From NCBI GenBank assembly GCA_049657775.1, contig JBASNZ010000115.1, forward strand, positions 1-14,054: DNA of 14,054 nt, in the 5' to 3' direction. The number at the start of each line of letters is the position of its first letter. The first letter of the stretch is position 1. The notes beneath the pieces are model-generated. The model was not told where the DNA came from, did no database searches, and saw only the letters and a list, made by a program, of their open reading frames with translations. This DNA comes from JBASNZ01 sp049657775. Lineage in GTDB: Bacteria > Actinomycetota > Coriobacteriia > Anaerosomatales > Anaerosomataceae. The position numbers and the translations under genes were made by a program. Below are positions 6,448-13,751 of this stretch, piece after piece.

Positions 6448-7593
6448 TTAGATGGTTCCTCCGTCCAGCTCGGTCAAGCCGAGCGCGTCCACGTCCAGCG
6501 GCTGTCCGGCCGTCTGAGCTTCCTTGATGATGGCGGCGATGTTGTCGCGAGCCTGCTGGTTCACCAACTGGGTGTGCGCGTCACCTTCGGTCGTGAGCGA
6601 TATGACCTTCTTGAACTGGAGGGCGGCTGCCTTGTAGTCGGTTCTCCCGCGCCAGTAGAAGATGCCCAGGTTGAAGTTGGCCTGGACATGATCGGGCATC
6701 GCCTCAAGTACCTGGGTCGCGGTCTGGATGGCGCGATCGGTTGCGCCCGCGTAGAAGTACATGGCTGCCAGGTCCGTGCGGACGTCCTGGTCATCCGGCC
6801 TCAGCTTGAGGTAGCGCTCGTAGTAGTCGATCGCTTTTTGCGCGTATTGCACGTTCCCCGACTGGTCACGGAGATTGTAGAACGCGTTCGCGATCAGCTT
6901 CATCGCGTCGGCGTCGTTGGGCGCTGTCTGAAGCTTGACGAGGCCGTCGAGCAGGTTGCGTTGATCTTCGCTTAGCAGGTCGCGGAACTCGGTCGGTACG
7001 GCGCCACCGCCATCGCTCGGCGTGTCGTTGAGGTTCGTCGTGTAAAACGCCAGCGCGAGCACGCCCGCGAACACCGCGATCGCGATCGCCAGGATCGTCA
7101 GGGGGATCCGGTACCGCTGGAATGGGCGGATTATGTACTTGCGCGCGAACCCGCCGTCGGTCTCGGAACGACGCTCCACCTTGATGTGAAGTGTCTGCGC
7201 CTTCAGTAGCATATTGAGGTCGTTGGTGATAAGCGTCAGGTCTTCGCAGCCGCTGCTGCAGACCTGGAACGCGACGGCCAGGATGCGGTCGTCGGCGTTG
7301 CGCCCGGACAGGCCTTCCGGCAAGTCGGTGTCGGCGCTGAGCGCCACCACGCGGAGTCTGCCTCCGTTCGGTACGTCCACGCCGCTTGCCAGGCTGCCCG
7401 TCTCGGACAGCTCGAAGAGCATCCGGCTGACCTCGCGACCCTTGAAGCGTAGCTCGGGATCGACGCGCTGCGTCTTGAGCTTGTCGATCTCACCCAGCAC
7501 GGTCTCGGGGATGATGATCTCTGCATCCGGATACGCGTTGAGCACGTCCGGGTCGCCGAGCAGCACGTTGGTGTCGAGAACGATCGTGCGCAT
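6448..7593 (-). CDS. PIN domain-transmembrane-TPR fusion protein
   Basis: A 381-residue protein in three parts. Residues 1-140 form a PIN-like nuclease domain with the acidic set Asp7 (LDTNVLL), Glu35, Asp101/102 (NADDRILA) and Asp125 (ITNDLNM), resembling the PIN half of PhoH2/YlaK-type proteins. One membrane helix lies near 164-184. The C-terminal part (about 225-340) has TPR-like helical repeats (AIDYYERYLKLRPDD; AIQTATQVLEAMPDH; NFNLGIFYWRG). It probably acts as a membrane-tethered RNase with a protein-binding module. Without a signal peptide the PIN part should be cytoplasmic, which puts the TPRs outside the membrane. The ATG at 7593-7591 has GAGG six bases before it. An upstream GTG at 7605 would add four residues. 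It abuts trxB. Confidence 0.88.
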   Translation of the reverse strand: MRTIVLDTNVLLGDPDVLNAYPDAEIIIPETVLGEIDKLKTQRVDPELRFKGREVSRMLFELSETGSLASGVDVPNGGRLRVVALSADTDLPEGLSGRNADDRILAVAFQVCSSGCEDLTLITNDLNMLLKAQTLHIKVERRSETDGGFARKYIIRPFQRYRIPLTILAIAIAVFAGVLALAFYTTNLNDTPSDGGGAVPTEFRDLLSEDQRNLLDGLVKLQTAPNDADAMKLIANAFYNLRDQSGNVQYAQKAIDYYERYLKLRPDDQDVRTDLAAMYFYAGATDRAIQTATQVLEAMPDHVQANFNLGIFYWRGRTDYKAAALQFKKVISLTTEGDAHTQLVNQQARDNIAAIIKEAQTAGQPLDVDALGLTELDGGTI

Positions 7594-7631
7594 GCATTGC
7601 CTCACTCGTTAGCGGGTCTCGCGTTCGCGCG

Positions 7632-9602
7632 TCATTCGTGCGGGGAGGGACCCTCGTCGTCTGCGTCGATGGTACCAGCAATCGCCCGGCGAACCCTACG
7701 CCGGATGAAGAACAGCAACCCGAGCAAGAAGAGGACCACCATGCCAACGGTGGCCAACCTGTCCAGGTATGAGGCTTGTACCCGGATGCTGGTCTCGGCG
7801 ATCGTGACCCTCCCTGCGGTGACACGGACGCCGATCTCGTCAGCTATCTCGGAGCCCATATTCACGGGGATGGTGAGAACGTTCTCGCCCGGATCGAGCG
7901 TGACGGTCGTCTCGGCGCGTGGCAGCGAGATCGAGCCCGACTCTGCGCGCACAACGACCCGAAGTGACTTGCCCGACCCGTTGACCACTGACACTGGGGC
8001 ATTGCCGGTGCGGTTGGACAGCGTCACATCGCGGCCCTGGATGCTAACGGTGGCGAAGAGGTCTTGCACGTATCGGCTGGCTGAAGCCGCGAACGCCCGA
8101 CCGCGGTCCGCCAGGCTGTAGCTCTTGTCCGGGCCGGCCCAGCAGTGGCTTTCGGCGACGAGCACTGCCGTTCGCGCCGTCTGGGCGTCCACATCGTCGG
8201 CGCCGAGCGCGGCGGTGATGGCGTCCGCATACTCGCGCGCACGGCTCACCTCGGCCCAGTAGCCCTCGGGGGCCTTGGGCGCGAGCGGGTTCATCACCAG
8301 ATCGGCCGTGTCCGGTTTGCCGTACCGCGCGGCGTCCTCGGCGGATACCGCGGTTGCCCAGTCCGCGCCATCGAGCAGGTCCAGGGCGCGCTCCAGTCCC
8401 GCGGCGGTGTGGTCCGACCCGGGGCCGATGTCGAACAGCATTACGAGCGGCTCGTCCGGGCTGTCCGAGGCGAGCCGATCGAACAGCACATCGTAGAACC
8501 CATCCGTGTCGCTTGCCGCTGCGGCATCGGCCAGCTTCGGCTCGATCACGAGCCCACGGATCGACCCGCCGTCGAGCTCGTACACACCCGAGGTCGCGGT
8601 GGTGTCGCCGGTCTCGAGCGAGTCCGGGGACAGCACGACGAACGACGTCTTGCGCCGCTCGAGTTGTTGGAGCGCTGCGCGGGGCACGACGTTGCCAGCG
8701 AAGGCGGTACCGCTCGCGACCGATGCACCCAGTGCAGTGTTCATGACCGTGTCGGTCAAGGCCCACTGCGCCGTCAGGTCGCCGAGCGCGTCGATGCGCG
8801 CCATGTTCGCGAGGTCCGGTTCTGCGTATGGCACATCGAGCAGCGAGGTTCGCCCATCGCCGACAAGGATCTTCATGCGATCGATGACGCTTGCGCTGCC
8901 GATAGCGGCGCTTCCCGATTCGGGCACCTTCACGACGCCCCCGGGGCTCGAGACCTCGTAGCCATCAGCCGCCCGCAGCCACTCCTCGACGAGGATCGGT
9001 GGAAGCGCAAGAGCGACCGGCGCATCCGCGTGTCGCGAGATCACGTCGGCGACGCGTTCGGCGTCCGTGCGCGATTTCGGGTAGAGTTCGGGGTCCACGA
9101 CGAAGCGGCCCGCGGGGTCGATGGCTGGTGAGCAGGTGAGGCGGGCGATCACCGCCACGGGTACCTTCGTGACCCCGGGTTTCACGATGAGCATACGGCT
9201 CGTGGCCTCGGTCGCCGTGGCGCCGGATGCCAGCACGCGCACCTCGATCGGGTATCGGCCCTGGGCTATACCAAGCCCCTCCAGATTCTTGCTGAACGGG
9301 ACGGCCTGCTCTCCCGCGGTGACGTTGTGCCGCACTTCGGTCTTCTGGTACAGGAGGCGGCCGGTCGGTGACTTGATGCGAAGGCGGACCTCGAAGTACT
9401 CGGCCGCATCGCCAAGTGCCGTGACCACCTGGGCGTTGAACGTACCTTCAGGTGACAGCGACGGTGTGGGCTGCTCCACTCGTACCACGACCGTCTGTGC
9501 GGTCGCGGCGCTGGCCACCGAAGAAGGCAGCGCCTGCGAGAGCAAAGAGGCCATCATCATCACTACGAGCGTGAGCGCCCGAGTCCGTACCGTGAACCGC
9601 AT
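7632..9602 (-). CDS. Secreted, C-terminally anchored protein, possibly DUF6049-like
   Basis: A 656-residue exported protein. A signal peptide covers about residues 1-33 (basic MRFTVRTR, hydrophobic core, small-residue cleavage region SVASAATA). A Pro/Ser-rich region and a large extracytoplasmic part follow. A C-terminal membrane helix is at about 617-633, then RRRVRR and an acidic tail, giving an outside-facing bitopic protein. A beta-sandwich-like stretch lies near 560-610, just before the membrane helix. The order of elements (VAVIARLTCSPAIDPAGRFV, then ALPPILVEEWLRAADGYEV) resembles actinobacterial DUF6049 proteins, which I suggest with modest confidence. The ATG at 9602-9600 is chosen because it opens the signal peptide. 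The longer frame from 9746 would cross the divergent promoter and the lon start. It appears to be the first gene of the minus-strand run. Confidence 0.85.
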   Translation of the reverse strand: MRFTVRTRALTLVVMMMASLLSQALPSSVASAATAQTVVVRVEQPTPSLSPEGTFNAQVVTALGDAAEYFEVRLRIKSPTGRLLYQKTEVRHNVTAGEQAVPFSKNLEGLGIAQGRYPIEVRVLASGATATEATSRMLIVKPGVTKVPVAVIARLTCSPAIDPAGRFVVDPELYPKSRTDAERVADVISRHADAPVALALPPILVEEWLRAADGYEVSSPGGVVKVPESGSAAIGSASVIDRMKILVGDGRTSLLDVPYAEPDLANMARIDALGDLTAQWALTDTVMNTALGASVASGTAFAGNVVPRAALQQLERRKTSFVVLSPDSLETGDTTATSGVYELDGGSIRGLVIEPKLADAAAASDTDGFYDVLFDRLASDSPDEPLVMLFDIGPGSDHTAAGLERALDLLDGADWATAVSAEDAARYGKPDTADLVMNPLAPKAPEGYWAEVSRAREYADAITAALGADDVDAQTARTAVLVAESHCWAGPDKSYSLADRGRAFAASASRYVQDLFATVSIQGRDVTLSNRTGNAPVSVVNGSGKSLRVVVRAESGSISLPRAETTVTLDPGENVLTIPVNMGSEIADEIGVRVTAGRVTIAETSIRVQASYLDRLATVGMVVLFLLGLLFFIRRRVRRAIAGTIDADDEGPSPHE

Positions 9603-9616
9603 GCCCACCCGTCTCC

Positions 9617-9651
9617 GCAACCCCGCGTGCCCTGCCGGACGGCAGGGTTGC
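9617..9651 (-). promoter_or_regulatory. Nested competing stems in the 5' leader
   Basis: A perfect 8-bp inverted repeat (CCCTGCCG at 9630-9637, CGGCAGGG at 9640-9647) overlaps the 3' arm of a second 7-bp pair (GCAACCC at 9617-9623, GGGTTGC at 9645-9651). The two stems share three bases, so the full pairs exclude each other, or the inner one must shorten. In the minus-strand transcript they lie 14 bases before the start codon of the secreted-protein gene. That is a place where folding could control translation. I could not match them to a known riboswitch. Confidence 0.4.
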
Positions 9652-9656
9652 TGTGT

Positions 9657-9685
9657 TTGACGCAGAAGTACTAGGAAACGATTAT
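9657..9685 (+). promoter_or_regulatory. Promoter of lon
   Basis: TTGACG (9657-9662) and GATTAT (9680-9685) are separated by 17 bases, a good sigma-70-type match. The predicted start is near 9692, about 32 bases before the lon ATG. Its -10 hexamer occupies almost the same bases as the -10 of the opposite promoter (9681-9686). No HspR-type HAIR operator was seen. Confidence 0.5.
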
Positions 9686-9690
9686 CACAC
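9681..9690 (-). promoter_or_regulatory. Promoter of the secreted-protein gene (extended -10)
   Basis: The minus strand reads TGTGATAAT (9689-9681), an extended -10 with five of six matches to TATAAT. The -35 region about 17 bases upstream (TTCGTC) is weak, as is common with extended -10 promoters. The predicted transcript begins near 9674, giving a leader of about 70 bases that contains the competing stems. Confidence 0.45.
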
Positions 9691-9723
9691 GAGACCAAGG
9701 ACCGACGAAGGGACGTTGCTGGA

Positions 9724-12084
9724 ATGTCCACTGCCGACGAACGCACTCAGATGCCGGATGTCCTGCCCCTCATACCTTTGAGGGATCTCATCTTGTTCCC
9801 CAATCTGGTCGTGCCGCTCTTTGTCGGACGCGAGCGAAGCATCAACGCGCTCGAGGAGGCGATGCGCCAGGAGCACTATGTGGCGCTCGTTACGCAAAAG
9901 GCCGCCGAGACGCAGGACCCGCAGCCCGGCGACATCTTCGAGATCGGCTGCGTCGTGACCGTGTTGCAGGAGCTCAAGTTGCCGGACGGCACCGCCAAGG
10001 CGCTCGTTGAGGGCAAACAGCGCATCCGCATCAAGGAGTTCGTAAGCACCGATCCGTACCTTGAGGTGCGCATCGAGCTGGTCGAAGAGACGGCGGAGGC
10101 CGATCTGGAGGCCAAGGCCCTCATGCGCAACCTCATCGGCGACTTCGAGAGGGCGGCGCAGCTGGGTAAGCCCATCCCGCAAGAAGTCCTCATGGCCGCG
10201 GGGGCCATCGAGGAGCCTGGCAGGCTTGCCGACTTTGTAACGTTCCACCTCAGCCTCAAGGTTGAGGAGAAGCAGCAGATCCTCGAGGCTATCGACCCCA
10301 AGGTCCGTCTGCGGAAGACCACGGACTTCCTCCGCAAGGAGCTTGAGATCCTGGAACTCGGGTCCAAGATCCAGAACCGTGTGAAGGAGTCGATGACAAA
10401 GACGCAGCGCGAGTACTTCTTGCGCGAGCAGTTGAAAGCGATCCAGCAGGAGCTGGGTCAGTTCGACGAGATCCAGGCCGAGATCGACGAGTACAAGGAC
10501 AAGATCGCGAAGTCGGGCATGCCCGAAGAAGTGGAAGAGAAGGCGCTCAAGGAACTCGGGCGCCTTGAGAAGATGCCCCAGGCCGCCGCGGAGACCGGCG
10601 TCATTCGCACGTACCTGGACTGGCTGGCCGGGCTTCCGTGGCAGGTCGAGGACCAGGAGAAGCTGGACCTTCTCGCAGCTCAGGAGATCCTTGACGAGGA
10701 CCACTACGGCCTTGAGAAGGTCAAGGAGCGCATCCTCGAGTACCTTGCGGTCCACAAGCTGACCGACCACATGCGCGGACCGATCCTGTGCTTCGTGGGA
10801 CCGCCGGGCGTCGGCAAGACGTCCATAGGCAAGTCCATCGCTCGCTCACTCAACCGCAAGTTCATCCGCATCTCACTTGGCGGCGTTCGCGATGAGGCCG
10901 AGATCCGCGGTCATCGCCGCACCTACGTGGGCGCGCTGCCGGGACGCATCATCCAGTCGATCAGCCAGGCGGGAAGCAAGAACCCCGTGTTCATGATGGA
11001 CGAGATCGACAAGGTGGGCGCCGACTTCCGGGGCGACCCGACGTCCGCACTCCTCGAGGTCCTTGATCCCGAGCAGAACTACGCGTTTCAGGACCACTAC
11101 CTCGAAGCGCCGTTCGACCTGTCGAACGTCATGTTCATCACGACCGCCAACTTGCTGGACACGATCCCGCCGGCGCTTCGCGACCGCATGGAGGTCATCC
11201 ACTTCCCCGGCTATACCGAGGATGAGAAGTTGCACATCGCCACCCGGTACCTGGTACCAAAGCAGCTCAAGGAACACGGGCTCACCAGGCGCAAGGTGAC
11301 GATCAGTGAAGCCGCACTTCGCGAGATCATCCGCCGCTACACTCGCGAAGCCGGCGTTCGCAACCTCGAGCGTTCGATCGCGACCATCTGCCGCCAGGTC
11401 GCCCGCAAGGTCGTGGAGGGCTACCAGGGAAAGACGTCCGTCAGCGGGCGCAGCGTCGCCAGCTATCTGGGACCGCCCAAGTTCACGTTCGGTCTGGCCG
11501 AGAAGCACGACGAGGTAGGCGTGGCGACGGGTCTCGTGTGGACCGAGGTCGGCGGGGACGTCATCTTCATCGAGGCGACATCGATGAAGGGTGGCGGCAA
11601 CCTGACCCTTACGGGGCAGCTCGGCGACGTCATGAAAGAGTCGGCGCAGGCCGCGGTGAGTTACATCCGCGCTCGCGCGTCGGAGCTTGGGATCGACCCC
11701 GATTTCAACGAGAAGATCGATCTGCACATCCACGTACCGGCGGCCGCGATCCCCAAGGATGGTCCCTCGGCCGGGATCACCATGGCGACGGCGCTCGCAT
11801 CCGTACTCACGGGGCACAAGGTGCATCGCGACATCGCGATGACGGGTGAGATCACGTTGCGAGGACGGGTCCTGCCCATCGGTGGCCTCAAGGAGAAGCT
11901 CCTGGCGGCGCATCGTGCGGGTATCAAGAAGGTGCTGATTCCCAAGGAGAACGTACGCGATCTGGAACTGGTGCCCGAGCACGTTCGCACGGAGATGGAG
12001 ATCGTGCCCGTCGAGACGATGGACGAAGTTCTCGATCAGGCATTGCAGACCGCTGACAAGAAGCGACAGGCCGCGAAAGATTAG
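9724..12084 (+). CDS. lon: ATP-dependent Lon protease
   Basis: A cytoplasmic AAA+ serine protease that degrades misfolded and regulatory proteins. The 786-residue protein is full length. The LON substrate-binding domain (LPLIPLRDLILFP from about 14) leads to a coiled region. The ATPase module follows, with Walker A GPPGVGKT at 359-366 and Walker B MMDEIDK with Asp426/Glu427. The protease domain starts near 600 and has the catalytic dyad Ser682 (KDGPSAG) and Lys725 (GGLKEK), 43 residues apart as in E. coli. The ATG at 9724 has only a weak AAGGGA about ten bases before it. It is divergent from the secreted-protein gene, and its stop is followed by an 11-bp inverted repeat. Nothing in the enzyme looks damaged. 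Confidence 0.98.
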   Translation: MSTADERTQMPDVLPLIPLRDLILFPNLVVPLFVGRERSINALEEAMRQEHYVALVTQKAAETQDPQPGDIFEIGCVVTVLQELKLPDGTAKALVEGKQRIRIKEFVSTDPYLEVRIELVEETAEADLEAKALMRNLIGDFERAAQLGKPIPQEVLMAAGAIEEPGRLADFVTFHLSLKVEEKQQILEAIDPKVRLRKTTDFLRKELEILELGSKIQNRVKESMTKTQREYFLREQLKAIQQELGQFDEIQAEIDEYKDKIAKSGMPEEVEEKALKELGRLEKMPQAAAETGVIRTYLDWLAGLPWQVEDQEKLDLLAAQEILDEDHYGLEKVKERILEYLAVHKLTDHMRGPILCFVGPPGVGKTSIGKSIARSLNRKFIRISLGGVRDEAEIRGHRRTYVGALPGRIIQSISQAGSKNPVFMMDEIDKVGADFRGDPTSALLEVLDPEQNYAFQDHYLEAPFDLSNVMFITTANLLDTIPPALRDRMEVIHFPGYTEDEKLHIATRYLVPKQLKEHGLTRRKVTISEAALREIIRRYTREAGVRNLERSIATICRQVARKVVEGYQGKTSVSGRSVASYLGPPKFTFGLAEKHDEVGVATGLVWTEVGGDVIFIEATSMKGGGNLTLTGQLGDVMKESAQAAVSYIRARASELGIDPDFNEKIDLHIHVPAAAIPKDGPSAGITMATALASVLTGHKVHRDIAMTGEITLRGRVLPIGGLKEKLLAAHRAGIKKVLIPKENVRDLELVPEHVRTEMEIVPVETMDEVLDQALQTADKKRQAAKD

Positions 12085-12087
12085 GAG

Positions 12088-12123
12088 GATCTCATCGCGG
12101 GAAACAACCTTGGCGATGAGATC
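12088..12123 (+). terminator. Inverted repeat after lon, possible terminator
   Basis: Perfect 11-bp arms GATCTCATCGC (12088-12098) and GCGATGAGATC (12113-12123) flank a 14-base loop, beginning three bases after the lon stop. There is no T-run after the stem, so it is not a textbook intrinsic terminator. It may still act as an RNA-stabilising or weak terminator hairpin, or as a protein-binding palindrome. Confidence 0.5.
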
Positions 12124-12135
12124 AGGGCCTTATCA

Positions 12136-12183
12136 GACGGTTTGAAATCTGCATACGACGGTTTGAAATCTGCATACGTATGC
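12136..12183. repeat. Two perfect 21-bp tandem repeats ending in a palindrome
   Basis: The 21-bp unit, beginning GACGGTTTGAAATC and ending GCATAC, occurs at 12136-12156 and again at 12157-12177 without a mismatch. The second copy runs into GTATGC, making the 12-bp palindrome GCATACGTATGC (12172-12183). The segment is less GC-rich than its surroundings. Twenty-one bases is two helical turns, so the copies face the same side of the DNA, as operators often do. A recent replication-slippage duplication is the simpler explanation. Confidence 0.75.
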
Positions 12184-12211
12184 TTGTTGGGAGGCGAAGA
12201 CACGTCGGTGA

Positions 12212-12807
12212 TTGAGTGGAAAGCAGTCCCGCCCGGACGCTCAACTGAAGAGCTTTGGAGCGGTCGCTGCGGTGTCGCCGGAAGTTATCGCGCTCCGGCA
12301 AGGGCCGACGCTCGACTTTGAGGGTTGGGGCGATCAGGACCGCAGGTACTGGGAATCGCTCGACGAAGGTGCGGTCTTTGGACGGCTCTGATCCTCGCGA
12401 TGGACCTGGACGTTGCGATCGTAAAGGGCGTTGGCGTGCCGGTGTGCGTTGGCGTGCCGGAGCTCAAGAAGGGGCCGGGCCGGGTTCCGTACACCGATCT
12501 ACCCGGTCCAACCGGCGACTGCGGCATCTCCGGTCACCGCACCACGTACGGCGCACCGTTCCGCCGGCTGGACGTGCTCCAGCCGGGTGATACCATCGAT
12601 CTGTTCTCGCCGTATCGTCGCTACCGGTACACCGTGGACAGGGTCTTCTCGGTCACGCCAGACCGCGGAGACGTGCTTCGCACGACAGCACCGTCCACGC
12701 TCACGCTTACCGCGTGTCATCCGCCGTACAGTGCCCGATGCAGGCCCATCGTGGCCGCCAGTCTCATAGAGGTCAGGCGCCTCGGCGACGTCGACAGTCA
12801 GGAGTAG
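12212..12807 (+). pseudogene. Class E-like sortase, frameshifted and lacking its membrane anchor
   Basis: Sortases join LPxTG-like surface proteins to the cell wall by cysteine transpeptidation. The core is clear. Catalytic His is at 12535-12537 (SGHRTTYGAPF), Cys at 12715-12717 (LTLTACHPPYSA) and Arg at 12742-12744 (RCRPIV), with KKGPG and DLPGPTG before the His. The upstream part lies in another frame (12212-12391: FEGWGDQDRRYW, then EGAVFGRL) and ends at TGA 12389-12391. The remainder continues as LILAMDLDVAIVKGV in the frame read from 12388, matching the usual FGRL-hydrophobic-IP-x-x-GLD strand. A single missing base near 12386-12391 explains this. The region also carries an 18-bp duplication, and no N-terminal membrane helix is found. 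TTG 12212 is only the first codon of the open frame after a stop. Alternatives are sequencing error or programmed -1 frameshifting. Confidence 0.75.
12430..12460 (+). repeat. 18-bp-period tandem duplication in the sortase
   Basis: GTTGGCGTGCCGG occurs at 12430-12442 and again at 12448-12460, with an 18-bp period. It encodes VGVPVC followed by VGVPEL. Removing one copy restores KGVGVPELKKGPG, the same spacing as the KGV-x4-L-(K/R)2-GPG region I expect in class E sortases. It therefore looks like an in-frame six-codon duplication. Confidence 0.6.
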
Positions 12808-12809
12808 GG

Positions 12810-13751
12810 ATGCGCATCCTTGTCACCGGTGGGGCCGGCTTCATCGGGTCGAATCTCGTGTGGTCGCTCTTGAGCGGCGGGCACGAAATGCATGTGATCG
12901 ACGACATGAGCACCGGGAACCTGGGCAACCTTCATCCCGCGGCGCTCACGCGCACACTCGACATCACCGGACCCAAGCTTGCTCAAGCCGTGGCCGAGAT
13001 CGCTCCCGAAGTCGTGGTGCACCTTGCGGCTCAGACCAGCGTGCCCGTCTCCATCCAGGATCCGGATCGCGATCGGCTGGTCAACGTCGAAGGCACCCGT
13101 GCGGTCGCTCGTGCGGCCCGCGAAGCGGGCGCTCGCCTGATGCTGTCGGCGTCCTCGGCGGCCGTGTACGGCGAACCCTCGGTCGTGCCGCTGCCCGAGG
13201 AGGCACCCAAGGCCCCCACAAACCCCTATGGCCGCTCCAAGCTTGAGGCCGAAAGCGTGATCGCGGGCGAACTGCGCTCAAGCACGACGGACTTTGCCTC
13301 GCTCCGGTTCTCCAACGTCTACGGCCCGCGTCAGGACTGGCGCGGCGAAGGCGGCGTGGTCGCCATCTTCTCGGCCGCGATGTCGCGCAAGGAGACGCCG
13401 GTGCTCTACGGCACGGGACGGCAGACGCGGGACTTCATCTTCGTGGGTGACATCGTTGCGGCCATCGAGGCCGCGATCGAAGCGACCCGACCGCTCGCAC
13501 TCGAGGGCGAGAACGGGCCCGCATACAACATCTCCACCGGCACCGAGACCTCGCTGGATGAACTCGTCGGCGCCCTCCGGATGGCGGCAAGCTACTTCGG
13601 ACCGGTCGACAAGGCCGAGGCGCGCGAGGGCGACATCGAGCGCAGCGCGCTTGATGCGTCGAAGATCCGCGCAGCTACGGGGTGGTACTCACGGGTTCCG
13701 ATAGACACAGGCATCGAAAGGACCGTGGCGTGGTTCGCGAGGGAAGCGTAG
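12810..13751 (+). CDS. NAD-dependent epimerase/dehydratase (nucleotide-sugar)
   Basis: A 313-residue extended short-chain dehydrogenase of the GalE/UDP-glucuronate-epimerase type. It probably epimerises or oxidises a nucleotide-sugar for cell-envelope glycans. The NAD site TGGAGFIGS is at 6-14, with Asp31 binding the ribose. HLAAQTSVPVS is at 71-81, and the catalytic Ser lies in SSAAVYG (115-121). The Tyr140/Lys144 pair is in NPYGRSK. RFSNVYGPRQ and GRQTRDFIFVGD are typical substrate-side motifs. The ATG at 12810 has AGGAG five bases upstream, formed by the end of the sortase frame. An in-frame upstream extension from 12714 lies inside sortase coding sequence and is not supported. The substrate cannot be fixed from sequence: UDP-glucose/galactose and UDP-glucuronate are both possible. 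Confidence 0.92.
   Translation: MRILVTGGAGFIGSNLVWSLLSGGHEMHVIDDMSTGNLGNLHPAALTRTLDITGPKLAQAVAEIAPEVVVHLAAQTSVPVSIQDPDRDRLVNVEGTRAVARAAREAGARLMLSASSAAVYGEPSVVPLPEEAPKAPTNPYGRSKLEAESVIAGELRSSTTDFASLRFSNVYGPRQDWRGEGGVVAIFSAAMSRKETPVLYGTGRQTRDFIFVGDIVAAIEAAIEATRPLALEGENGPAYNISTGTETSLDELVGALRMAASYFGPVDKAEAREGDIERSALDASKIRAATGWYSRVPIDTGIERTVAWFAREA

Noticed and set aside
5488..6975. A 495-codon open frame on the plus strand
   Set aside because: It is antisense to trxB and the PIN/TPR gene. Both of those have clear family motifs and ribosome sites.
9685..10770. A long minus-strand open frame rich in leucine
   Set aside because: It is the reverse complement of lon codons (CTC/GAG exchange) and crosses the lon start and promoter.
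12085..12321. A readthrough extension of lon after its TAG stop
   Set aside because: The frame stays open for 79 codons, but Lon already ends at the family's normal length and the extension matches nothing. Long open frames are common at this GC content.
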